Shown one piece after another: positions 34,977 to 42,153 of a stretch of 64,000 nt of DNA. The notes beneath the pieces are model-generated. The model saw nothing but the letters and a program-made list of their open reading frames with translations. It made no database searches and was not told the DNA's origin. Origin of the DNA: Fabrea salina (taxonomy: Eukaryota; Ciliophora; Heterotrichea; Heterotrichida; Fabreidae); the NCBI GenBank assembly GCA_022984795.1, contig JALIHJ010000002.1, forward strand, positions 186,001 to 250,000. Reading direction: 5' to 3'. A program made the position numbers and the translations under genes. How positions within the stretch are numbered: position 1 is the first letter of the stretch; every line of letters starts with the position of its first letter.

Positions 34977-36014
34977 ATGGTGGTAATTTTATTTCTGCTT
35001 TTTAGCAGTTCTAAAGGCTGCAGTGAAGCCTGTGTTGCCTGCAGCAAGGTGTCTAATGCTTGGGTCTGGAATACTTTTTCGGATAAGTGGTGTGAACTTG
35101 GGGATGCAAATTGCAACAATAATTGTGGAAACTGCAGCATTGAAAGTTCTAGAAATTTTACATCAGCACAAAAGTGCGACTTACGAAAAGTAACTTGTGG
35201 AAAAGAGTCTTTATTTAACGGAAAATCAGGGTCTTTTAAACTTGAGTCTGTTAAGTCACAGAAAGTTTGTGGTTGGGTTTTGGACTTAAGAAACATACTG
35301 GAGCAAGGCGACTTTTTAAACGTTTCAGTGGAGTTCAGTAATTCTGTAATAGTTATTTAGAACTTTGGAACTCTAGAAGTTTTTTCCTACCTGTTTGAAA
35401 GCAACTATGCAGAAAACCCACTTGCAAGTGAGTACTTGATAGTTCCCGAAACTAATTTAAAGTCTTCTAAGATGATAGAGGGTAACTACTTTGAAGTGTT
35501 CTACACTACAGGGACTGGAAAAAACTACTCAGAAATATACTTGGCTTGGAACTGCAACTGCAGAGTTGAAGAGTATAAAGACCCTATTGAGTTTTTGTAT
35601 GTGATAATTCTGACCTTTTTCATTACAATGGTGCTTATTTGTTGTGCAGGGTTAGGACGCAAATTATACTACCACTTGACAGCAAACTTAGAAACTCCTG
35701 AACCCCCCAGAATACGCAACTACAGAGTTATTCCTGAAGACTCCTTTCTCCAGTCATCCCAGGTTGACAGACTGTTTCCTGCAAAGCACTTCCAAAAACA
35801 CTTACTTGAAGTGGGAGAAAGTACTTGCTGTATTTGTTTTGAAGAGTAATTGTTAATTAGTTTCCAAGAAACTTGCAAAGTTAGGAAACTCTTTTGCAGG
35901 CATTTGTTTCACTTAGAGTGCATAGATAACTGGCTTTTGCACTCAAGAGTGCCTAAGTGTCCTATTTGCAAAGAAACTCTTTCAGAAGTCACCAGGAGTT
36001 TAAGAGTTATTTAA
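34977..36014 (+). CDS. transmembrane RING-H2 E3 ubiquitin ligase (three exons)
   Basis: Two 15-nt introns (35346-35360, 35846-35860) join three open stretches into a 335-residue protein. A signal peptide ([14 protein letters not shown]) leads a Cys-rich lumenal domain (~15-205, with CxxC pairs and N-glycosylation sites), then one membrane span ([21 protein letters not shown], ~218-238) and a cytosolic tail. The tail ends in a RING-H2: CCICFEDF, then [14 protein letters not shown] and CPICKE. The second intron splits the first RING half from the rest, so unspliced sequence hides the domain. Probable membrane E3 in the endosomal or secretory path. Its stop shares TTAA with the convergent kinase gene. 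Confidence 0.92.
35346..35360 (+). other. 15-nt intron 1 of the RING-H2 gene
   Basis: Sequence GTAATAGTTATTTAG, between codons TCT and AAC (phase 0). Unspliced, it creates an in-frame TAG. A at position 10. Confidence 0.9.
35846..35860 (+). other. 15-nt intron 2 of the RING-H2 gene
   Basis: Sequence GTAATTGTTAATTAG. Splicing joins GA to T, restoring Asp in CCICFED-FQE and the complete RING-H2 zinc ligand set. Phase 2. A at position 10. Confidence 0.93.
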
Positions 36015-37342
36015 GGTTTTAAGTTGCACCAGTCTCTTAAGTATTCAGCAAAGTGGATCTCAGCGTCTGCAGGAACGGTCATGATAAAGGGGTGTCCTAG
36101 TAACTCTTCACAAGTTGGTCTGATTCTTGGATCTCTGTTTAAACAGGACTCTATGAAGTTAATGAACTCTGGACTGAATTTTTCTTTTTCTTTGAGCGTT
36201 GGAGAAGGCCCTGTTGAAATTAAATATAGCGCTTTCATAGGGTTCTCCCGCAGGTAAGGAGGCTCTCCCTCTGCTAACTCCAAACCCACTATTCCTAAAC
36301 TCCAGATGTCGACCTTAACGTCGTACTCAGAACCTGTAACTAGTTCAGGGGCCATCCAGCTTGGAGTCCCTACTACTGTGGTTCTTTTTTTGTGGTCAGT
36401 AGTCAGTTGGGCTGCGTAGCCAAAGTCGCCTAACTTAACTTCTCCTTCAAGGTTAATGAGTATATTGTCACTTTTCACGTCCCTGTGAATTCTGTACTGG
36501 TCGTGCATGTACTTGAGTCCGGAAATCACTTCTCTGAACACATAAGCCATAAGAAATTCTGGGATTTTTCCTGCTTTGTCCATGATTAAGTCAGTTAAGT
36601 TTCCTTTCATAAGTTCAACAACAATGTAAATGAACCCGTTGTAGTCGTAACTTTCGTAGTAACTGAGAACGTTTTTGTTTTCGCTAAGCATAGTCAAAGC
36701 AATTTCGTTTATAATCAAGGTTTTTTCGTTTTCGTTTCTAGGTCTGATTTTCTTCAAAGCATAAAAGGCACCGTCAGAAATCCTATTGACCACAAACACA
36801 CTTCCAGAGCCTCCTTCTCCAATTTTGCTCATAATTTTGTACACTTCTAAAGGGTTGCTTTGCAGAATCCTGATTCTGCTTTGTAGTGTTTCATCGAACT
36901 AAGTAAAGATTACGCTTGTTTGGGAAGGCATGTTGTTCATTCCGTCCATAATGAAGTTCACCACTTCAACAATGCTTTCTTTGTTTTCTCTGATCTCTTC
37001 GTCTGGTATCCCGGCAGCAGAAGCAATGTTTTCGATGAGTTCGTCAGACTTTGATTCTTCAAAACTGTTTTGTGAAGGGTCATTGTCTGAACTGGATGAA
37101 AGTTGGTAGCCCGTTTCGTCCAAAGGGGGGTTGCCTTCCAAGCAGTTGTTGCAAATCCGTTTCGGTCTGAAAAACCCAAGTTCTGGATGGTCTTGCTTTG
37201 TGCTGCAGTCTTTGCAGTAAAGCAGTTCTGCTTAAAACTTACTGCAAAAAATACACTTTCTTCTTTTGGAGTACAGCTTGAAGGACTTGCTGCAGTTTGC
37301 ACACTTGCAGTGACGATTAAAAAGACTTGCGAACACGTCCAT
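36011..37342 (-). CDS. FYVE-like zinc finger + STE20-type protein kinase (three exons)
   Basis: Two 15-nt introns (37228-37242, 36899-36913) link three frames into 433 residues. Residues 12-62 form a FYVE-like finger with four Cys pairs (CKCANC, CIFC, YCKDC, ICNNC); the RRHHC block is reduced to RRKC and the WxxD motif is absent, so phosphoinositide binding is uncertain. An acidic linker (~63-150) follows. Residues ~158-425 are a kinase domain: GEGGSGSVF, catalytic Lys187 in [22 protein letters not shown] and GTPSWMAPE, most like STE20/PAK kinases. Probably an endosome- or membrane-linked signalling kinase. The start at 37342 gives the complete finger. Confidence 0.9.
36899..36913 (-). other. 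15-nt intron 2 of the FYVE-kinase gene
   Basis: Minus-strand sequence GTAATCTTTACTTAG, phase 0, between AGC and TTC. Unspliced it ends the upstream frame with TAG. Splicing supplies the residues before the glycine loop ([17 protein letters not shown]), which fit kinase N-termini. A at position 10. Confidence 0.92.
37228..37242 (-). other. 15-nt intron 1 of the FYVE-kinase gene
   Basis: Minus-strand sequence GTAAGTTTTAAGCAG, splitting the codon after Cys33 and rejoining CIFCK to LLYCKDC so that the zinc finger is complete. A at position 10; acceptor CAG. Confidence 0.92.
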
Positions 37343-37366
37343 TTGTAAATTCAACAATTATTAACT

Positions 37367-37374
37367 AAAAAAAA
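37367..37374 (-). terminator. RNA polymerase III T-run terminator
   Basis: Eight consecutive T on the minus strand start at the base after the tRNA discriminator, an ordinary Pol III stop. Confidence 0.9.
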
Positions 37375-37448
37375 TTCCGCAACCGGGACTCGAACCCGGG
37401 TCTTTCGGGTGAGAGCCGAATATCCTAACCAGACTAGACTATTGCGGA
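37375..37448 (-). tRNA. tRNA-Glu (anticodon CTC)
   Basis: A cloverleaf on the minus strand: 7-bp acceptor stem TCCGCAA/TTGCGGA with discriminator A; D-arm TAGTCTAGTCTGGTTAGGAT; anticodon stem TTCGG/CCGAA around loop CTCTCAC, giving anticodon CTC; T-arm CCGGGTTCGAGTCCCGG, which also holds the B-box GGTTCGAGTCC. No intron and no encoded CCA. Eight T residues follow directly. Confidence 0.97.
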
Positions 37449-37674
37449 TTAGTTGTTTTCAGTCAAATGGCTATTTAACACTTTACTCAGTTACTTTGTA
37501 AAGTGTATAACTACTTCAGTCACTAAAAATGAATTAATTCATAGTTAGGGTTTACTAGCATTACTATTGGCTAGGGTTAACTCCATTTCAGCAGACAACT
37601 AAACAACTAGGCCCACAAATATGGAACGCACAAACACTTTTTTACAAAATCGTTAACGTTAAGTATAGAAGCGA
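37449..37674. other. intergenic region between tRNA-Glu and the homeodomain gene
   Basis: 226 bp without a supported gene, A/T-rich. It holds a 14-bp perfect palindrome ATGAATTAATTCAT at 37529-37542, the kind of dyad a dimeric factor could bind, and two TAGGGTT-like words that are not arranged as telomere repeats. It covers the 5' flank of the tRNA and the 3' side of the homeodomain gene. Confidence 0.5.
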
Positions 37675-38160
37675 TTAAATAGTTTCATTGCAAAAAAGTA
37701 CCCTGAGCTTGTAGCTGGCCATTGAAGACTTATAGCTCTTGCTGAGGTTTAGGAGTGATGAGTCTAGTGAATTGATTTCTAAACTTTCAGTCGTCATTAA
37801 CTCGCCACGACCGAAGTTTTTGTTGCAAGTGTTATCAGAAGCCTTTTTAGTTTTGTCCCAAATCCACTTATAAACTTGAGCTTGGGTGAGTCCTGTGCGG
37901 AAGGCAATTTCTTTGAGCTTGGACTTGCTCCAGTTAGTAGTGTTAGCAAGTTCATATTGAAGAATAGCAAGCTGCTGGGCAGACTTCCGCTGTCGTTTTT
38001 GGGCAAAACGAGTCGGAGAAGCTTTAGTTGAAGGAGCAGGACTGCCTTGATTCGGGAAGGCCGACGTCAGGTAAGGCTTTCCTTCTTGGGAGGTATCTTC
38101 TTGGCTTCTTGTTTGTGAGCTTTGAAGAGAGTTGTGTTCTTCATTCAACATACATGCCAT
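37675..38160 (-). CDS. divergent homeodomain protein
   Basis: 161 residues. A homeodomain-like helix-turn-helix spans ~54-105: basic arm FAQKRQRKSAQQ, helix 1 LAILQYELANTT, helix 2 KLKEIAFRTGLT and recognition helix QAQVYKWIWDKTKK. Gln44, Val45 and Trp48 of the class are kept, but Asn51, which reads adenine in nearly all homeodomains, is replaced by Asp and Phe49 by Ile. A few protist factors share the YKWxWD form. Probable nuclear DNA-binding regulator. The Gln/Ser-rich N-terminus and Ser-rich C-terminus look disordered. It is flanked by some of the longest non-coding stretches in the window. Confidence 0.8.
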   Translation of the reverse strand: MACMLNEEHNSLQSSQTRSQEDTSQEGKPYLTSAFPNQGSPAPSTKASPTRFAQKRQRKSAQQLAILQYELANTTNWSKSKLKEIAFRTGLTQAQVYKWIWDKTKKASDNTCNKNFGRGELMTTESLEINSLDSSLLNLSKSYKSSMASYKLRVLFCNETI

Positions 38161-38504
38161 ATGATTATTTAGTAAATGGAGCTCCTCAAAGCCTCAGAGT
38201 TCACAACTGCACTTTCTTAGTTGGTTTTAAGGCTTAACAAAAACTGCTAGAGAGGGTTCTTTCCTGTACCGTGAGAGTACTTGAAAGTGCTTGGCAAGTT
38301 TGTATGGGGATTTGAGGCACCAATTATGGTTGTGCTTGGAATTCTGAAAAGAATACTTGAGTTGAATATAGGTTCCATGTTATTTTTATAAATGTTCTAT
38401 TATAATGACTTTATATCAAAGCTCTTGAGCTAGCTTTGTTCCACTTAGTTTCTTAACGCTTTAAACAAAATGGAAACAAAGATCAGCCCAGGATCTCTTA
38501 TAAA
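38161..38504. other. long intergenic/5' region between homeodomain and kinesin genes
   Basis: 344 bp, the longest stretch here without a gene. It should hold both divergent promoters. A/T-rich TATA-like words (TTTTTATAAATG near 38385; ACTTTATATC near 38410) lie 90-120 bp before the kinesin ATG, and a short upstream ORF ends at that ATG. Small inverted repeats are present (GCACTTTC at 38209 with GAAAGTGC at 38283; hairpin 38260-38286) but are not beyond chance. Confidence 0.5.
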
Positions 38505-38508
38505 ATGA
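38470..38508 (+). promoter_or_regulatory. 12-codon upstream ORF ending on the kinesin start (ATGA)
   Basis: ATG at 38470 opens METKISPGSLIK and stops at TGA 38506-38508, which overlaps the kinesin ATG (38505-38507). If the mRNA 5' end lies upstream of it, the uORF could limit or couple kinesin translation. Transcription start is unknown. Confidence 0.45.
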
Positions 38509-41500
38509 AATCACATAAGGAATCCATCAAAGTTTGTGTCAGAATGCGGCCAATCTTAAAGCCTTATGAGGATGAAGAAGTCTGGACAGTTAGCACTCAA
38601 AAAAACTCAATTACTTCAACTTCCAGCCCTTACAGCTTAACTCCTTTGGATATGTCCAACCTTTCACTAAGTTCCCTTAAAGAAAGGGACGTCAGGAGAC
38701 GCTACGCAGACACTTTAGGCCCACAAACCTTTCACTTCGACAACGTGTTTGCTCCCCACAACACTTCCCAGGACGTTTACCAGGTCATGTGCAGTCCCAT
38801 CATCGGGTCGGTCATGAAAGGCTTTAACGGCGCAGTTTTAATGTACGGGCAAACTACCTCTGGCAAAACCTACACTATGTTGGGAATCCCTGAACTGCCT
38901 GGTATTTTGCCTTGTGCCATCAAAGACGTTTTCAATGCAGTTAGTCAGGCTGAAAGCGGGAAGTACAATGTTTGGGTTTCTTACTTAGAAATTTACAATG
39001 AGCAGATCAACGACCTGCTGGAACCAGGTTCAGTGAACCTAAAGATCAAAGAAGACAGGGAAGGAGTTTCTATAAGGGACTTGTCTTCGCACCAAGTTTG
39101 GAACTTCGAACAAGTCATAATGGTTATGAACTACGGAGAGGAGCACAGAATGTACAGAGAAACCAGCATCCACGACCACTCAAGTAGGTCTCATACTATC
39201 TTTAAAATCTTTGTTGAGTCCAAAAACCAGACAGGCAAGTCTTTGTTTGGCTGCATGAACTTAGTAGACCTAGCTGGCAGTGAAAGACTTAACGAATTCG
39301 AAGTCAGAGGCAACGAAATGATGGGCGAAACTGGACATATCAACAAGTCACTGTTTGTGTTAGCTAACGTAATCAACAAACTTGCAGAGGGCAAAAAGAA
39401 GCACATTCCTTACAGAGACTCAAAACTCACAAGGATTCTAGGAGACGCTTTAGGCGGCAATTCCTTAGCTGCTATAATATGCACAGTGTCACCTGCTGCA
39501 ATGAACTTCCACCAAACTTTGTCTACACTTAGGTTTGCCACAAGAGCTAAGTCTGTGCAAAACACAGCTTTTGTGAACGAGTACTCAGACGGACTATTTG
39601 AAGCTGAACAGTTTAAACAAGAAATTGCTAAACTCAAGTCCCAACTAGACAAGGCCAACTTTGCTTTGAACAAAGTTGAACAGCAAAACAGAGAACTCAC
39701 TAATCAACTTGAAAAAAGTGAACCTTCAAAAGGCCCTTCAAAGGAACTAGAACAGAAGTATAAGCAAGTCCTTCAAAACCTAAGAAATGAACAACAACAA
39801 AAGGCCAAACTCGAACAAGAATTAAATAACCACAAAAAAGCACTTGAAGAAACCCAAAAAGAACTTGAAAAGGCCAGTAACTCCCAAGACAGCAAAGAAA
39901 CCGACTTCATCAGTGACATGCTTCAAACCATCAACACTGAACTTTCTCAAGAACTCAGTGACAGCAAGTACTGGCACCAAACCACTTTGCAAATAGCTGA
40001 AAATTACAAAAAAGACTTGCTGGCTTTACAGGACACGTACGCTAACTTTATTTCTCAGGCACTTAAAGACACTCTTCCTTCGAAAACCCAAGAGTTCCCA
40101 GAAGACTACTTTTCAGACATTCAGCCTGAGTTCAGTTCTGTGCTAGAAGAACTCCTTACTTCTTCTTCAGCTACTTCAGAGGTGTCTGACATGATCATTC
40201 AGAAACTCAAAAGCCAGTACGAACGCTTTGCTAACTTAATTAACCAGCGCTTTGAAGAAGGCAGAGCAAACTTAGAGTCTTATTACAAAGAAAAAGTCTC
40301 CAGTCCTGAACTGGACGCAACTACTGTGGACAACTTAAGAGTCCAGCACTCCAAAGCTCTTAACAAACTTAAAACCCAGTACGACTATGTGATCCAAGAA
40401 CTAGAAGAAGCCTATGTAGGAATCCTTAAGGTTCTTGACGAGTACTTGTCTTCAGAAGACAAAATGCAAGAAATCAAAATTGGGCTTATTGAAGAAGTTG
40501 TTGAGGGCGAGCCTTACTTTTGGGGGTCTGGCAAAGACGGCAGGTGCGGCTTAGGTGACGAGGAGAATGTAGGAGTCCCCGCTAGAATTGCTGAGGAGTC
40601 TTGCGTTGCTGTAGAGAGTGGGTACCATCACTCTGCTTGCATCACTTTGCAAGGCCAGCTCCTTACTTGGGGAAGGGGACTTTTTGGGCAACTAGGTCAC
40701 GGAAAGAACCAAACTAGTTTTGTGCCTCTAGTTGTGGAAAAGTTATCTTCCTTTCATATTACACAAGTAAGTTGTGGGTGGCAGCATACAATGGCACTCA
40801 CTAGTTCTGGAAGGGTTTTTTCCTGGGGATACGGCCAAGACGGACAGTTAGGCCACGGAGACTCTAAAGACTCCCACTTTCCTAGAGAAATTTCTGCTTT
40901 GAGGGAAGTGAGTGTCTCTAGCATTGCTTGTGGGCACTCCCACTCAGGGTGTGTTGGAGAAGGTAGTTTGTACATGTGGGGCTGCAACCCTGACGCTAGG
41001 TGCTTTATGACCTCTGGAGAGCCTCAAGATTACCCTGTGAAAATCCAACTCCACGAAAGAGTCAAAACCCTTAGCTTGGGAGTGAACCACTCAGGAGCTT
41101 TGTGTGAAGACGGAAGTGTAGTTATGGGAGGACTAGGAACCGACGGACAACTAGGGTGCTCTTGCAGTGGCTACCTTGAAGCTTACAAGCTAGACATTTT
41201 TGACCACCAGAACCCTGCTGAAATGGTCAGTTGTGGAGACTCGTTTACAGTAGTGGTGGATCAAAAAGGGTTTGTGTGGAGTTTTGGAAAAGGAGACAAT
41301 GGAAGACTAGGTTTAGGAGACACCTCTAACAAAACGAAACCTGTGAAGGTGGACTTAACTGAAGAAGTAACTCAAGTAAGTGCAGGGTCTAGGCATGCTG
41401 CAGCTGTGTCTAGTAAAGGAAACTTGTTTATGTGGGGCTTTAACTTTTACTTGCAAATCGGGCAAGACTACGGAGACAGGGATATCACTAAACCAGTCAA

Positions 41501-41570
41501 AATCGACTTAGAAGGTGTAAGAAAGGTTTCTTGTGGGTACTTCCATACTGGAGCGCTATGTTCTAAGTAA
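38505..41570 (+). CDS. kinesin motor fused to a C-terminal RCC1 propeller
   Basis: 1,021 residues. N-terminal motor (~8-365): P-loop GQTTSGKT at 115-122, switch I in HDHSSRSHTIF, switch II LVDLAGSE, then GHINKSLFVLANVI and YRDSKLTRIL. Placement of the motor at the N-terminus and the P-loop form suggest a plus-end kinesin near the kinesin-7/CENP-E group. A coiled coil (~365-640) should dimerise it. Residues ~655-1021 make seven RCC1-type blades (WGRGLFGQLGHG, WGYGQDGQLGHGD, FGKGDNGRLGLGD and others), two or three of them degraded. RCC1 folds bind nucleosomes or small-GTPase partners, so this end may carry cargo or act as a hub (inference). Confidence 0.93.
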   Translation: MKSHKESIKVCVRMRPILKPYEDEEVWTVSTQKNSITSTSSPYSLTPLDMSNLSLSSLKERDVRRRYADTLGPQTFHFDNVFAPHNTSQDVYQVMCSPIIGSVMKGFNGAVLMYGQTTSGKTYTMLGIPELPGILPCAIKDVFNAVSQAESGKYNVWVSYLEIYNEQINDLLEPGSVNLKIKEDREGVSIRDLSSHQVWNFEQVIMVMNYGEEHRMYRETSIHDHSSRSHTIFKIFVESKNQTGKSLFGCMNLVDLAGSERLNEFEVRGNEMMGETGHINKSLFVLANVINKLAEGKKKHIPYRDSKLTRILGDALGGNSLAAIICTVSPAAMNFHQTLSTLRFATRAKSVQNTAFVNEYSDGLFEAEQFKQEIAKLKSQLDKANFALNKVEQQNRELTNQLEKSEPSKGPSKELEQKYKQVLQNLRNEQQQKAKLEQELNNHKKALEETQKELEKASNSQDSKETDFISDMLQTINTELSQELSDSKYWHQTTLQIAENYKKDLLALQDTYANFISQALKDTLPSKTQEFPEDYFSDIQPEFSSVLEELLTSSSATSEVSDMIIQKLKSQYERFANLINQRFEEGRANLESYYKEKVSSPELDATTVDNLRVQHSKALNKLKTQYDYVIQELEEAYVGILKVLDEYLSSEDKMQEIKIGLIEEVVEGEPYFWGSGKDGRCGLGDEENVGVPARIAEESCVAVESGYHHSACITLQGQLLTWGRGLFGQLGHGKNQTSFVPLVVEKLSSFHITQVSCGWQHTMALTSSGRVFSWGYGQDGQLGHGDSKDSHFPREISALREVSVSSIACGHSHSGCVGEGSLYMWGCNPDARCFMTSGEPQDYPVKIQLHERVKTLSLGVNHSGALCEDGSVVMGGLGTDGQLGCSCSGYLEAYKLDIFDHQNPAEMVSCGDSFTVVVDQKGFVWSFGKGDNGRLGLGDTSNKTKPVKVDLTEEVTQVSAGSRHAAAVSSKGNLFMWGFNFYLQIGQDYGDRDITKPVKIDLEGVRKVSCGYFHTGALCSK

Positions 41571-41576
41571 GTTAAA

Positions 41577-41780
41577 TTATTTAGTTGATTCCATTACTTG
41601 GGAGTCCTCTTTTGAGTCTAGAATATCCAGTTCTTGTTTAGGATACTCTAGTGCTTCGTTTATTCTTTTGTTTACAGTGGAGAGTGCTTGGGGGATTGTT
41701 GGGAACTCCATTCTCTGTAAATCTTCGTATATTGCTTCAAAGGTTTCTTTTTCGTTTAGGCTTTCAAGAAAGTTTCCCAT
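41577..41780 (-). CDS. small putative myristoylated protein
   Basis: 67 residues starting MGNFLESLNEKE: Gly2 and Ser7-type context favours N-myristoylation. The rest is acidic and helical (TIPQALSTVNKRINEALEYPKQELDIL). No family match. It sits in the gap after the kinesin stop (6 bp, convergent) with a normal TAA stop. Real by position and composition, but short. Confidence 0.55.
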   Translation of the reverse strand: MGNFLESLNEKETFEAIYEDLQRMEFPTIPQALSTVNKRINEALEYPKQELDILDSKEDSQVMESTK

Positions 41781-41853
41781 TTATAGGATTATCCGTTTGG
41801 CTCTGGTCGGTAAACCAATTACAAGCCTTCATATATTACTGAACTTAAAAGGC

Positions 41854-42093
41854 TTAGCACCCTGGGCACTTCTTCAAGTAAGGGGTCATGATTCTCCTCC
41901 ACTCAGGACAAGTAAGTCTTCCTCTGAGTTCATTCTCAAAAATCAGGGTTCCTTGGAACTCTTGATATTGCCTTTTTATAAGTTACTTTTCCAATAGGAT
42001 CATTTCTTGTAGTACTCTTCTGGCGGCTTCTACAGATGAAAACTTATTCAATGAATTCTGGAATCTCTCGAAATTCCCTTCCAAATTTTCCAT
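41854..42093 (-). CDS. 74-residue two-exon gene, unknown
   Basis: Exon 1 (36 codons from ATG 42093: MENLEGNFERFQNSLNKF...) ends at a 15-nt intron (41972-41986); exon 2 continues to TAA at 41854. The product is 74 residues, helical in the first half, then basic with a Cys pair at the end (RLTCPEWRRIMTPYLKKCPGC is the tail). Too short for ORF scanners because the intron holds a stop. Intron match and start context are the main support. Function unknown. Confidence 0.6.
41972..41986 (-). other. 15-nt intron of the 74-residue gene
   Basis: Minus-strand sequence GTAACTTATAAAAAG: GTAA start, A at position 10, AG end, 15 nt. Splicing gives ...LLEK-QYQEF... in frame. Confidence 0.65.
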
Positions 42094-42153
42094 TTATAAC
42101 CAAAGCCACTCTCTTAGCTTTACATTTTTCTGATGAGCATTATTATATTTAAT

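Noticed and set aside
36958-37302. A 114-codon frame at the 5' end of the kinase gene.
   Set aside because: It is out of frame with the spliced FYVE-kinase, which explains the same DNA with a complete zinc finger.
37540-37600. TTAGGGTT and TAGGGTTAA words near the homeodomain gene, as possible telomere or fragmentation remnants.
   Set aside because: They are single, not tandem, and do not match a regular repeat unit; the A/T-rich spacer can give them by chance.
38191-38318. Possible structured RNA: GCCTCA/TGAGGC around GCACTTTC/GAAAGTGC and a hairpin at 38260-38286; also a 10-base match GTACCGTGAG to a word in large-subunit rRNA.
   Set aside because: In 344 bp about one 8-bp inverted repeat is expected by chance (some 59,000 position pairs over 65,536 words), the helices compete with each other, no Pol III stop follows, and the rRNA-like word has no flanking similarity.
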